NCBI GenBank assembly: GCA_036825155.1
Contig: DAISYU010000006.1
Span: 1-64,000 of the forward strand
DNA length: 64,000 nucleotides
Origin: DSAD01 sp036825155
GTDB lineage: Bacteria > Desulfobacterota > Desulfomonilia > UBA1062
Direction: 5' to 3'
In this document: in pieces, positions 42,856 to 52,800 of the stretch
Position numbering within the stretch: the first letter of the stretch is position 1
How the letters are laid out: the number at the start of each line of letters is the position of its first letter
Position numbers and translations under genes: made by a program
The notes under the pieces: model-generated
Told to the model about the DNA's origin: nothing
The model's database searches: none
The model's input: only the letters and a program-made list of their open reading frames with translations

Positions 42856-43412
42856 TGGTGAATGAACTTATTGAAGACATGAAGACGGATATGAATAAGA
42901 CCATAGATTCCATGAAACAGTCCCTGATAAAGGTGAGGACTGGCCGGGCGTCCATCGGTATCATGGACGGCATAATGGTGGATTACTATGGTACGCCCAC
43001 ACCGATGAATCAGCTCGCAACCCTGGCGGTTCCCGAGCCCAGGCTTATCACGATCCAGCCATGGGATAAAGGGGCCCTTTCAAGTATAGAGAAAGCCATC
43101 ATGAAATCAGAGCTCGGTTTGACGCCTGCGAATGATGGTAAGATCATCAGGGTTCCCATTCCTCCCCTGAACGAGGAAAGGCGCAAAGAGCTGGTGAAGA
43201 TGGTGAAAAAGATGGCCGAGGATTTCCGCATCGAGATACGCAACCATCGTAGAGGCACAAACTCACTGCTCAAGGATCTCGAGAAGGACAAAGAGATCAA
43301 TAAGGATGAGCTGAAGTCATCCCAGGACAAGGTACAGGAGATCACGGATGACTTTATCAAAAGAATTGATGGTATCCTTTCTGACAAAGAAAAAGAAATA
43401 ATGGAAGTATGA
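42855..43412 (+). CDS. frr: Ribosome recycling factor
   Basis: 185 residues, full length. MKQSLIKVRTGRASIGIMDGI near residue 17 is the RRF signature, with VDYYGTPTPMNQLATLAVPEPR following, and the C-terminal triple-helix segment NHRRGTNSLLKDLEKDKEI. It splits post-termination ribosomes with EF-G. AGGAGGG within the end of pyrH is its RBS, giving tight coupling. The cluster ends here: uppS and cdsA, which often follow frr, are absent. Confidence 0.97.
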   Translation: MVNELIEDMKTDMNKTIDSMKQSLIKVRTGRASIGIMDGIMVDYYGTPTPMNQLATLAVPEPRLITIQPWDKGALSSIEKAIMKSELGLTPANDGKIIRVPIPPLNEERRKELVKMVKKMAEDFRIEIRNHRRGTNSLLKDLEKDKEINKDELKSSQDKVQEITDDFIKRIDGILSDKEKEIMEV

Positions 43413-43523
43413 TGCGTTTACATATCATGTGCCAGCAGATCTTCCAAAGGAGTACTCACCGGTGCTCTTTCAATCTCATTCATGAGCAGCGAGCTCAACT
43501 GACAACGCATTGGAGGTGCATCT

Positions 43524-44030
43524 ATGAACTCTAACAATAACGATGCCGGCTCTTCACGATTTATGATGTATTTCAGACCCCAGAATCTGAACGAACTCAG
43601 AGTAATATCAAGGATGTTGAATATTGCAATGGTGGATTTTGTTGGTGCGGCACTTGCTGCCTATGTCTTCAAGAAAGAAAACGAACACACCGGCGGTATC
43701 CCGGCTCGATCAAAGAAACGGTATGTCGGGCCTCGCGCCGATACATCGGAAAAGAGGATCCGCTACGTGATGCGTCTCGACAAGGATGTCGTGGAGAAGA
43801 TGCGGGATGTTGCATGCCTGGAAAACAGAAGGTTTACTCATGTATGCGATGATGCACTCACGAACTTCATCACGTTCACCAAGCAGGAGAAAAATTTTAA
43901 GAACGTATGGATGTCAAGATCAGATGTTGAGGCTGTTCGGGGAAGAAAGAGCGTACAATCATCCCAGGAAATCACGATGCTGCTTAATAAGTACAAATCC
44001 TTTGAAAAGGCCTCAATCCAGGGGCGGTAA
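43524..44030 (+). CDS. Ribbon-helix-helix-like protein, possibly tandem
   Basis: 168 residues. GGAGGTG precedes the ATG. Two segments look like ribbon-helix-helix units: MMYFRPQNLNELRVISRMLN near residue 13, and RYVMRLDKDVVEKMRDVACL near 80, each a beta-strand followed by two helices. The second also has the small-residue turn before FTHVCDDALTNF. The basic linker ARSKKRYVGPRADTSEKRI joins them. This suggests a DNA-binding protein, but the assignment is pattern-based. A terminator follows, making it a single-gene transcript. Target unknown. Confidence 0.6.
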   Translation: MNSNNNDAGSSRFMMYFRPQNLNELRVISRMLNIAMVDFVGAALAAYVFKKENEHTGGIPARSKKRYVGPRADTSEKRIRYVMRLDKDVVEKMRDVACLENRRFTHVCDDALTNFITFTKQEKNFKNVWMSRSDVEAVRGRKSVQSSQEITMLLNKYKSFEKASIQGR

Positions 44031-44081
44031 CCAAGATAATACAGACTGAATTATCAAATCACACAGAGAATAACAGTAATG

Positions 44082-44116
44082 GGGCAGAGGGCAGCGGAAC
44101 GTTCTCTGCCCTTTTT
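44082..44116 (+). terminator. Rho-independent terminator after the RHH-like gene
   Basis: An 8-base perfect stem (GGGCAGAG and CTCTGCCC) with a 14-base loop is followed by five T. It lies directly before the TTG start proposed for the next gene. Confidence 0.75.
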
Positions 44117-44119
44117 GTC

Positions 44120-45607
44120 TTGAGCGACTGCCGGGATGTAGGACAATGGTTTAAGGCCTCTTTTGTAGCGACGCTGGCCTGTATCATTTGGTATACGGCC
44201 TTCGGGCTCATATTTGTCCGGTTCCATGCCGGGATGCTGGCCACCCAGATGCACCTGATGCTCTCCTATGACATGGTACCTCTGGTCATGCCCGATGATC
44301 CATATCTGACAGGTATCATCCACCAGCTGAGTTCTGCCCTGTTCTTCGGGTGTACACTCGGGGTTCTCTGTGCCATCATTGCAATGATCACCTCGCTGGT
44401 TCCCTGGATACACGGGCGATTCTCCCGGTTCGATATGTTTACCTACATGCTCCTTGGCTGCCTGTTTACCTACCTGAGTTTCAGCGCTGAACTGCCTGCT
44501 GTCTCGATTGTATTCGCATTTATCTGCCCGCTGATTTTCTTCGTTCCATGGTCGTACATCATTCGAAGAAGCTCTGCCGAGATGATTCATTACAAAAGGT
44601 GGATCGTTATGGCGTTTATACTGGCATCGCCGTTTTTCGGCCTCGTGGTATTCAACGCTGCATCCTTTGAGATAATCCGTGATTCCATGCTGGAGATTCC
44701 TGTTGCCAGGTCTTTGAGCGATTTCTACTACGATCATACCTACCTTGCAGCACATGTCATAAAGCCAATCGCTGCATACGAACAAAAGGTCATCGCCGTA
44801 TCTGACGATGTCAGGATGATCGGGCCCATGCCGCACGGAACACTGTGGATACGTTCGGCAGATCCCTGCAGCATTAAGGGAAGGACGCTCACCGCCAGCA
44901 GGGGCCGGCTCGCCTGTGATTCCATTGTGATTCCTGATGGCAAACAGGCGAATGTCCGCAACAGGATCATCAAGGAACTCGGCAGTTCATATGATTACAA
45001 TAATAAGATGCGTTCAGGGATCGGGCTGTTCTTCTACAACGGACCATTAGCCGCCATTCCCCTCCTGTTCCTGCTCTGGCTGGCATATGGCATCTCAGGA
45101 CTCTATGACAAGAGCCGGATAGCGGCACTGCTGATAATTCTGGGATATCTGGCCTTGTTTGTGCCGCCTTTCCATACAGCAGTCCTGCAGCGCCAGCTTC
45201 TGAAACATCCCCAAAGGATTCATGCATACATCCTGGCCGAACAAGAGCAAAAGCGCTACCTGGCGCTCAAGGCTTTTCCCGGGGAATTCAAGGAGAGCGA
45301 ACTGGTGAAGTTTTCCCATGATGCCAGTGCCAGGATCAGGCTCAATGCGCTCTATGAGATGGGGATGCGAAAGAATGAAGTATTCATGGACGTTCTTTCA
45401 GCTGCACTTGACGACCCGCAGCTCAATGTAAGGACACGGGCATGCTGGGCGCTCGGAAATATCGCCTCGAAGGATGCCCTTTCCCTGCTCGAGAACGTTG
45501 TGCGACAGGATCCCTCCTGGTATGTGAGAGGGTATGCTTACCGGGCAATAGGCAGGGTGCGGCCTGTTTCGCGCAGTGTTTCTGTGAAAGCCCCTGCCAG
45601 GCACTAG
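44120..45607 (+). CDS. Polytopic membrane protein with C-terminal HEAT repeats
   Basis: 495 residues if the TTG at 44120 is the start. There is no RBS and the codon sits just after a terminator, so the start is uncertain. The next Met (in HAGMLATQM) would cut the first helix (ASFVATLACIIWYTAFGLIF). About seven membrane helices are seen, with a long loop of roughly 120 residues between 180 and 300. The last 140 residues are soluble, with two or three HEAT-type repeats (SARIRLNALYEMGM, LNVRTRACWALGNIAS, WYVRGYAYRAIG). I do not recognise a family. It probably acts as a membrane scaffold. Confidence 0.7.
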   Translation: MSDCRDVGQWFKASFVATLACIIWYTAFGLIFVRFHAGMLATQMHLMLSYDMVPLVMPDDPYLTGIIHQLSSALFFGCTLGVLCAIIAMITSLVPWIHGRFSRFDMFTYMLLGCLFTYLSFSAELPAVSIVFAFICPLIFFVPWSYIIRRSSAEMIHYKRWIVMAFILASPFFGLVVFNAASFEIIRDSMLEIPVARSLSDFYYDHTYLAAHVIKPIAAYEQKVIAVSDDVRMIGPMPHGTLWIRSADPCSIKGRTLTASRGRLACDSIVIPDGKQANVRNRIIKELGSSYDYNNKMRSGIGLFFYNGPLAAIPLLFLLWLAYGISGLYDKSRIAALLIILGYLALFVPPFHTAVLQRQLLKHPQRIHAYILAEQEQKRYLALKAFPGEFKESELVKFSHDASARIRLNALYEMGMRKNEVFMDVLSAALDDPQLNVRTRACWALGNIASKDALSLLENVVRQDPSWYVRGYAYRAIGRVRPVSRSVSVKAPARH

Positions 45608-45783
45608 GTTTCGTCTATACACCTCATGCCTAAGGTGTTCATGCCATATGGAATTTCTCCTCTCTTAATCGATTTCGATAAGATTATGTACCGCCACCGA
45701 GATCCGGGGTTCGTCTGCCCGGTTGTATTGGAAAATGATATATGCTAGGCATCTTTCTACACTGATACACGAAAGGATGGATT

Positions 45784-46644
45784 ATGGCAGACAATTTCAC
45801 CCAGATTCAGGAGAGCGTTCCTGAAGATAAGGAAAAGAAACTGGAAAAGAAGCTCGAGATGAGGCTTTCCGCGATTAAGAACACCATTATGGTTATGAGC
45901 GGCAAGGGCGGGGTCGGAAAATCCACGGTGACAGCCAATCTTGCCCTCGGCCTTGCAAACAAGGGATATAAGGTGGGTGTTTTGGACGGTGACATTCACG
46001 GTCCGGACATGCCCAAGGTCCTCGGCGTAGAAGAAAACAAGCTGAAGGCCGATGGAGATGGAAATATCCTGCCGGTACAGGCGTTTGAGAACCTCACGGT
46101 GATCTCTGTGGGATATCTCCTCGACAGCAAGGACACCCCTGTGATCTGGAGAGGCCCTTTGAAGCACTCGGTCATGAGACAGTTTTTACGAGATGTGAAT
46201 TGGGGAGAACTCGATTTCCTGGTGGTGGACCTGCCCCCGGGTACCGGTGATGAACCTCTGTCCATTGCACAGCTGATCAAGAACACCCAGGGCATCAGTT
46301 CACCGAGTGCGATAATCGTGACCACCCCCCAGGACGTTGCACTGCTTGATTCCCGTAAGAGTGTGGAGTTCTCACGCGTCCTTGAACTCAAACCCCTGGG
46401 CATCATTGAAAACATGAGCGGTTTTGCCTGTCCTCATTGCGGTGAGGCCATTGACCTGTTCAAGGTGGGTGGCGGTGAGAAGGCTGCTCACGATCTCAAC
46501 GTCCCGTTCCTTGGAGCAATCCCCATAGCGCCGAAGATCGTTGAGGGCACCGACGACGGCAAGCCCTTTGTTGGTAACGATGACAACTCTGCAGCAAATA
46601 TTGCCTTCAACAAGATACTGGACAACATACTGCAGAGTTTTTAG
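45784..46644 (+). CDS. Mrp/NBP35-family Fe-S carrier ATPase
   Basis: 286 residues. The deviant Walker A is VMSGKGGVGKSTVTANLA near residue 38, and DGDIHGPDMPKVLG near 78 and LVVDLPPGTGDEPL near 150 are the other signatures. The C-terminal CxxC in FACPHCGEAI near 216 binds the bridging Fe-S cluster of the dimer. It carries Fe-S clusters to target enzymes. The N-terminal 35 residues are charged and there is no N-terminal ferredoxin-like domain. The iron-uptake operon lies 280 bases downstream, which may be related. AAAGGA precedes the start. Confidence 0.92.
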   Translation: MADNFTQIQESVPEDKEKKLEKKLEMRLSAIKNTIMVMSGKGGVGKSTVTANLALGLANKGYKVGVLDGDIHGPDMPKVLGVEENKLKADGDGNILPVQAFENLTVISVGYLLDSKDTPVIWRGPLKHSVMRQFLRDVNWGELDFLVVDLPPGTGDEPLSIAQLIKNTQGISSPSAIIVTTPQDVALLDSRKSVEFSRVLELKPLGIIENMSGFACPHCGEAIDLFKVGGGEKAAHDLNVPFLGAIPIAPKIVEGTDDGKPFVGNDDNSAANIAFNKILDNILQSF

Positions 46645-46672
46645 CCCCCTGGTATGCGGCCCTCTATTGAAA

Positions 46673-46706
46673 ATATCGGCTGCCTGATGAAACAGGTAGC
46701 CGATAT
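46673..46706 (+). terminator. Strong hairpin after the mrp gene
   Basis: A 14-base stem (ATATCGGCTGCCTG and CAGGTAGCCGATAT, one G-T pair) with a six-base loop begins 29 bases after the stop codon. No U tract follows directly, so it may be a weak terminator or an mRNA-stabilising hairpin. Confidence 0.5.
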
Positions 46707-46856
46707 ACTATGATGCATTTCTGATTTTTATTGGAAATGGCAATATCTCTGGCTTGTGAAAATATTCCAGACTGTCGTGTCAGGTATCGGTTCGTCGTCG
46801 GTCTCATCAGGCAACACAATGATTTCTAAGGACTAGTTTCGATTTACCAAAAGAGC

Positions 46857-46885
46857 TTGACCGGGAGGTACGGACCTGCTAGAAC
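46857..46885 (+). promoter_or_regulatory. Promoter of the fur-feoA-feoA-feoB operon
   Basis: TTGACC at 46857-46862, a 17-base spacer, and TAGAAC at 46880-46885. The predicted start of transcription falls at the edge of the Fur-box palindrome that follows. Confidence 0.5.
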
Positions 46886-46891
46886 ATTGCG

Positions 46892-46910
46892 ATTGAGAAT
46901 CAATCTCAAT
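46892..46910 (+). promoter_or_regulatory. Fur-box-like operator
   Basis: ATTGAGAATCAATCTCAAT has 7-base arms ATTGAGA and TCTCAAT separated by five bases, close to known Fur boxes. It lies just downstream of the predicted -10 and 13 bases before the fur start codon, so bound repressor would block transcription. Confidence 0.75.
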
Positions 46911-46923
46911 TAGAGGGGCGCGT

Positions 46924-47373
46924 ATGACACGAGAGGAAGAGAAGAGATTCAGTGCTTTCCTGAAAGAGAAAAACCTGAAGACAACGCCAGAGAGGATGGC
47001 CGTCCTGAAGGAAGTTCTCCTATCCGATGGACATTTCGATGCTGACCAGCTCTTTGAAAGGGCACAGAAGTTCAACAGGAGGGTCTCAAGAGCAACGATC
47101 TACCGTGTCCTGCCGCTTCTTGTCGAGGCCGGGTTCGTTGCTGAAACGCTGCTTTCTCAGGGCAGGGTGAGCTATGAACGCGTCTACGGCTCCCAGCGCC
47201 ATGATCATATGATCTGTGAGGACTGTCAGGAGGTGATCGAATTCAGCTCTGCCAGTCTCGATGAGCTGGTGGAGAAGATCTGCAGTTCATACGGATTCGT
47301 CGAAAGCGGGCATCGCCTCAGCGTAAGGGGGCTGTGCCAAAAGTGTGCAGCGAAAATACAGCAGGATGAATAA
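46924..47373 (+). CDS. fur: Fur-family ferric uptake regulator
   Basis: 149 residues. The winged helix is at 10-90 (KTTPERMAVLKEVLLSDGHFDADQLFE, SRATIYRVLPLLVEAGFV). HDHMICEDCQEVIEFS near 99 and GLCQKCA at the end give the two CxxC pairs, probably for structural zinc, and H and E residues in the dimerisation domain give the regulatory metal site. An operator-like palindrome precedes it, so it may control itself and the feo genes, acting as an iron-responsive repressor. PerR or Zur specificity cannot be fully excluded, but the feo neighbours favour Fur. Confidence 0.9.
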   Translation: MTREEEKRFSAFLKEKNLKTTPERMAVLKEVLLSDGHFDADQLFERAQKFNRRVSRATIYRVLPLLVEAGFVAETLLSQGRVSYERVYGSQRHDHMICEDCQEVIEFSSASLDELVEKICSSYGFVESGHRLSVRGLCQKCAAKIQQDE

Positions 47374-47438
47374 GAAGGGATTAGAACTGATAATGAAAGA
47401 GACAACATCAGAAATTAGGTTTGCACCGGGGTGTCATC

Positions 47439-47666
47439 ATGATGCTGAGTGATCTTTCTCAGGGACAGCGGGCGCGGATTCTCGCTATCGAGGGAGGAAA
47501 AGGGCTGCGACAGAAACTCCTTCTACGGGGGATCTCGGAAGGATCGGTGGTCACGGTGGTTTCAAACAGCCAGGGCCCGGTGCTCATAGAAATCAACAGA
47601 TCCACCATTGCACTGGGTGCAGGGATGGCTGCAAGAATACGGGTCAGGAGCCTGGACGATCGATGA
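47439..47666 (+). CDS. feoA: Ferrous iron transport protein FeoA, first copy
   Basis: 75 residues, one SH3-like FeoA domain. MMLSDLSQGQRARILAIEGG begins it, and KLLLRGISEGSVVTVVSNSQGPVLIEI and ALGAGMAARIRVR follow. The start may be either of two adjacent ATGs; a TTG six codons upstream is less likely. FeoA interacts with FeoB on the cytoplasmic side. The stop overlaps the second feoA start by four bases (ATGA). Confidence 0.9.
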   Translation: MMLSDLSQGQRARILAIEGGKGLRQKLLLRGISEGSVVTVVSNSQGPVLIEINRSTIALGAGMAARIRVRSLDDR

Positions 47667-47893
47667 TGAAGAAAAGACTCAACGAGATGCTCTACGATCA
47701 GGAAGGTATTGTCGTGTCCATAGACACTGCGGTACGAAGGCAGCTCGCCGGCATGGGTATACGGATGGGGAAGAAGATCAAGATGATCACAAAAGAGCCC
47801 TGGAAAGGACCGGTTGTGCTGCTCATAGACCAGGCCCATATCTCGCTGGGCATCGGCATTGCCGACAAGGTAATTGTAGAGGTGTCCGGGTGA
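47663..47893 (+). CDS. feoA: Ferrous iron transport protein FeoA, second copy
   Basis: 76 residues, again a single FeoA domain (VVSIDTAVRRQLAGMGIRMGKKI, GPVVLLIDQAHISLGIGIADKVIV). It overlaps the first copy by four bases and feoB by four bases (GTGA), so all are translationally coupled. Sequence identity with the first copy is low by eye, so the two probably have distinct contacts with FeoB rather than being a recent duplication. Confidence 0.9.
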   Translation: MMKKRLNEMLYDQEGIVVSIDTAVRRQLAGMGIRMGKKIKMITKEPWKGPVVLLIDQAHISLGIGIADKVIVEVSG

Positions 47894-49679
47894 AGGTGCT
47901 TCTTATCGGCCATCCAAATGTTGGCAAGAGCGTTATCTTCAACAGGTTGACAGGTGCAAACGTGATATCGTCAAATTATCCCGGCACAACGGTCGATTAT
48001 TCAAAGGGCTATATGCGCCAGTTCGGCCGTGACATAGAGCTGATCGACGTACCCGGGACCTTTTCCCTTGAACCGAAAGACAAGGCAGAAGAGGTTGCCG
48101 TGAAGATGCTCAGGGACAACCCTGATGCCCTGATCATCTGCGTGATAGATGCCGCAAAGATAGAGCGGGGGCTCTACCTGGTACTGGAATTGATTGAAAA
48201 AGGGTTGCCCATGGTTCTCTCCCTTAACATGTGGGATGTGGCTCATGACAAGAATATCATCATAGATGAGAAGAAACTCGAGACGATCCTGGGCATTCCC
48301 GTGGTTCCCACAGTTGCCGTCAGTGCCGAGGGTATCTCTGATCTTGTTCACAAGCTCCAGGACGTAAAACCCGCATCACTCTCCGATATCGTATTCAGGC
48401 TCGAATATGCACGTAACATGTTCGATTCAAACTGCTCAGGGTGTATGGGGTGTTCCCTGAAATCCTGTTCCAGGGAGGATTCCCCTTCTGTGGTGACGCT
48501 CGATCCTGACGAGAGATGGGACCTGGTGGAAGAGATTGCATCCATGTGCGTATCGTTCGGGCATTTTCTCCATACCTTAAAGGACGCACTGGGCGATTAC
48601 ACCGTGAAACCGGCAACGGGCATTCCTTTTGCGATTGCCATGCTCTATGCGTTCTGGAGCATATTTACCACATTTGCAGGATTCTTTACCGACGGATTTC
48701 TTACCAAGGTCTTCGACGGATACTGGCTCCCTCTGCTCCAGAGGCACTTTCCGGGAGGAGACGGGAACTGGTTGTATGCTTTGATGGTAGATGCAGGTCG
48801 CATGGTTGACGGTGTGTCAGTCCCGTCCCAGACGTGCCTGGAGTCTTTCGGTGTGCTCACGTCAGGGCTGTATCTACCGCTGGGTATCGTGCTGCCTGCA
48901 ATCTTTATCTTCTACTTCATGCTCTCCCTTCTCGAAGACATCGGATACATGGCGCGGCTTGCCGTGCTGATGGATACCTTCCTCCATAAGATCGGACTGC
49001 ACGGATATGCCATCGTGCCTTCCATCTTAAGCCTTGGATGCAACGTCCCTGGTGTGGAGGCGACACGTATCCTGGAAACAAGCAAACAGCGGTTCATGAT
49101 GATGACGCTCCTGGCCGTATTTATCCCCTGCAGCGCACAGATAGGTATCATGCAGGAGGTAGTGCCCGAATACTTAGGCTTTATCATGGCATACCTTTTT
49201 GTGGGATATTTTGCCTTCGGCTTTGTTCTGAACAAGATCATTCCCGGCAAGATCCCTGAGATCCTGATGGATATTCCGCCATACCAGAGGCCTATTCCTG
49301 CAAACATCACCCGGAAGATGGTGATGCGGACCATGGGTTTCTTAAAAGAAGGCGTCCCGTTCGTCATGTTGGGCATACTCCTGGTGAACATTCTGTATGT
49401 TGTCGGCGCCATAGATTCTCTGGCCTCCTTTCTGGCACCGGTGTTCGAAGGGTGGTTCGGCGTGCCGAGAGAAACGGCAGGCCCGTTGGTTGCGGCCTTT
49501 CTCCGGAAGGATCTCGCCATTGCACAGCTGGGCGCCATCGAGATGAGCCCGCATCAGATGATCTCCTCGGTTGTGCTCGTCACCATTTACTTCCCCTGCG
49601 TGGCCACGTTTATCATGATGCTCAAAGAAGGCGGCAGGGCATTTATCGGATCTGTCATAGCGTTGATGGCTGTGGTGTT
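47890..49679 (+). CDS. feoB: Ferrous iron transporter FeoB, truncated by assembly gap
   Basis: 597 residues are visible from the GTG start VKVLLIGHPNVGKSVIFN, which overlaps feoA by four bases. The cytoplasmic G domain has G1 GHPNVGKS, G3 DVPGTF near 54 and G4 NMWD near 113. Residues 182-193 hold four cysteines (CSGCMGCSLKSC), an unusual cluster in the region following the G domain. Two gate-type membrane halves follow, with AVFIPCSAQIGIM near 413 and ITIYFPCVATF near 569-type motifs. The end lies in a 100-N gap; the usual C-terminus needs only some 20-30 more residues. It imports Fe2+. Confidence 0.9.
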
Positions 49680-49779
49680 NNNNNNNNNNNNNNNNNNNNN
49701 NNNNNNNNNNNNNNNNNNNNNNNNNNNNNNNNNNNNNNNNNNNNNNNNNNNNNNNNNNNNNNNNNNNNNNNNNNNNNNN
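49680..49779. other. Assembly gap (100 N placeholder) at the feoB 3' end
   Basis: Exactly 100 N. The 60 bases after it (49780-49839) contain no confirmed gene end; a stop codon at 49837-49839 is in the feoB frame only if the gap size is right. Confidence 0.95.
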
Positions 49780-49851
49780 GTGCATCTTTTAAATACCCCG
49801 GCTTATCGGAGCAACTGGCTGATTACCAAAGGAATGTGAGAGCTGGAATAC

Positions 49852-52800
49852 ATGTTTGAATTTCACATATCGAAACAGGCACGGGATACATATGATTTTG
49901 ACGAGTCCCTGTTTTCAACCTCAGGGAATGTGATATTTGCAGACTTCGCTGCTGCACGCAGGTTTGCCGACAGGATGAATACGGTCCGTGATGCGGCACA
50001 TCACCCTGAACGTGCGGTGAAGGCAAGCGAGATCAATGCCATGGGGCTCATCGATGAGATCCTTCACTATATGGTGGAGCTGTACAGAAGGAACGTTAAC
50101 CCGCATGCAATCTCAGAGGCCTATCATCACACCAAGGCCGGGATACCGGATGCAGACCAAACGCTCGGGGCATTTGCCGAGTTATTCCCTCCCATCGATG
50201 CCTATAAAGGCAGGATAACTGTCAAACAATACTTGGAGACGAACACAAAAGGAGTGCCCAATACGCACATAACCCTTGAAGAGATGCTCCTGGTGTATAT
50301 CGCCAACAAGAATCCGGCTGTCAGATCGTATATAGAGCTCTTTGACGATACGGCATTGCACAAAACAACACGCTATCTCGAGATGATCAGCAGTGTTGAA
50401 AGATATTTTTCTTCCCAGCCGGGATTCGGGCCCTACAATCAGACGCTCATCGATCTGCTTCTGGCACCTGCCAAGGCTGCTCCCGACTCTCTCTTCGATC
50501 AGTTGGAATATATTCGCACCCATTGGGGCGGGCTCATTTCAGAACTCCTGATACGCCTGCTGGGCAGTATGGACTTCATAAAAGAGGAGCGAAAGGCGAG
50601 ATTTCTCGGTCCGGGCCCGGCTCTGGTTCCAAGGTTCGGGCTGAAGGAACTGGAAGAAATTGAACGGTTCAGCCCTGATGAAGACTGGATGCCGCGGCTC
50701 GTCCTCATTGCCAAGAGCGTCTATGTGTGGCTTCATCAGCTTTCTGAAAAATACGGCCGGGAGATCTCCCGGCTTGACCATATCCCTGATCAGGAGCTCG
50801 AGAGCCTTGCCCGGTGGGGCTTTACCGGGCTGTGGCTTATCGGGATATGGGAGCGGAGTCCTGCATCGAGAAGGATCAAGCAGATGACCGGGAACCCGGA
50901 GGCTGCGGCATCTGCCTATTCCATCTACGACTATATCATCTCACACGAACTTGGCGGCAGAGGTGCATTCGAGAACCTCAAGACACGGGCTGCATCGTAC
51001 GGCATCAGAATCGGTACCGACATGGTGCCCAACCATATGGGGATCTACTCGAAGTGGGTAATCGAACATCCGCAGTGGTTTATTCAGGTTGATTCCAGCC
51101 CGTTCCCTGCGTACAGCTTTTCCGGTGAGAACCTCTCCCTGGATGATCGCGTCGAACTGAACATAGAAAACGGCTACTGGGACCGGAGCGATGCCGCGGT
51201 GGTATTCAAACGGTATGACCGGTATACCGGGGATACGCGGTATATCTATCATGGGAATGACGGCACGAGCATGCCGTGGAATGACACGGCCCAGCTCGAT
51301 TTTTTGAAATCCGAGGTGCGCCAGGCGGTTATCAGAACCACCATAGAGATTGCAAAGGACTTTCCCATTATCCGGTTCGATGCGGCCATGACCCTTGCCA
51401 AGAGACATTTCCAGCGGCTCTGGTATCCGCTTCCGGGTTACGGCGGCGATATCCCCTCCCGTGCCGAGCACAGCGTCTCACAGGAAGATTTTGACAGGTT
51501 GTTCCCTGTGGAGTTCTGGCGCGAACTTGTCGACCGGGTGGCTTTAGAGGCGCCGAACACCCTGCTGCTTGCAGAGGCATTCTGGCTCATGGAAGGCTAT
51601 TTTGTCAGGAGCCTGGGCATGCACCGGGTATACAACAGTGCCTTCATGAATATGCTGAAGGCCGAGGAGAACAGCAAGTACCGGGATGTGATCAAGAACG
51701 TGCTGCGTTTCAACCCCGAGATTCTTAGAAGGTTCGTCAATTTCATGAATAATCCCGATGAGGAGCCTGCAATAGAGCAGTTTGGAAAGCAGGACAAGTA
51801 CTTCGGTGTTGCCACCATGATGGTAACCATGCCGGGGCTGCCCATGTTCGGTCATGGACAGATCGAGGGATTTGGTGAGAAATACGGCATGGAATACATG
51901 CGGGCCTACTGGGATGAAAGGGTGGATGAAGATCTGGTCAGACGCCATGAACGAGAGATCTTTCCCCTGCTGAAGAAGAGGCATCTCTTTTCCGGCGTCG
52001 AGAATTTCGTGTTCTATGATGTTCTAAACGATGACGGTCACGTGAATGAAGACGTCTTTGCCTATTCAAACACCTCAGGGGATGAAAAGGCGCTGATACT
52101 CTATAATAACCGCTATGCCGAGGCCGCAGGGTGGGTCCGCAGGTCTGTGGCCATGAGTATGGACACCGGATCAGGCAGACACATCGTGCACAAGAGCCTG
52201 GCTGAATCCCTCGGGTTTGCCGATGATGATACCCTCTACTACATACTCAAGGACAGCCTGAGCTCTCTGGAGTTTCTCAGGCAGGGCAGAGAGCTGTGCA
52301 GAGATGGTCTCCGTATTCATCTGGGCGCCTTCAAGACGAATGTGCTGACAGATTTTAGGGAGATGAGAGACTATGACGGCCAGGTAAGAAGGCTCTGGGA
52401 AAAGCTCGGGGGCAGCGGGGTGCCGGATGTTATGACAGCCCTGCAGGAGTTGTATCTGGAACAGGTCCTGGATCCCTTCAGGCAGATTCTACGCGTTGAT
52501 CTGTTGAGCCGGACCTTGATGGATGGACGTAGACAGGGAGCGATTCCGGCAGACTTTAAGGCCAGGGTGTCTCATTTCATCACGCAGGCCGGTCAGTATG
52601 TGCAGGCAGGAACCGATCAGCATCTCCTTGATGAAACCATTCATTCGTATGTTGAGGCACTGATTCGCCTCGAAGATCTGAAAGGGATCGCAGCAGGCAA
52701 GCGACTCCCTGCGGTAAAATACCTCTTTTCCAGAGTGTCTGACAAGATTCCGGACGATCTTTCCTGGTGGCGGATCCCGCTGCTCTGGTGTATCGTCTGC

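Noticed and set aside
44054..44836. 260-codon minus-strand frame opposite the HEAT-repeat gene
   Set aside because: Hydrophilic low-complexity translation; the plus strand has membrane helices and HEAT repeats.
47608..47889. Upstream extension of the feoB frame
   Set aside because: Runs through both feoA genes in another frame. FeoB begins at the GTG 47890 with the GTPase motif.
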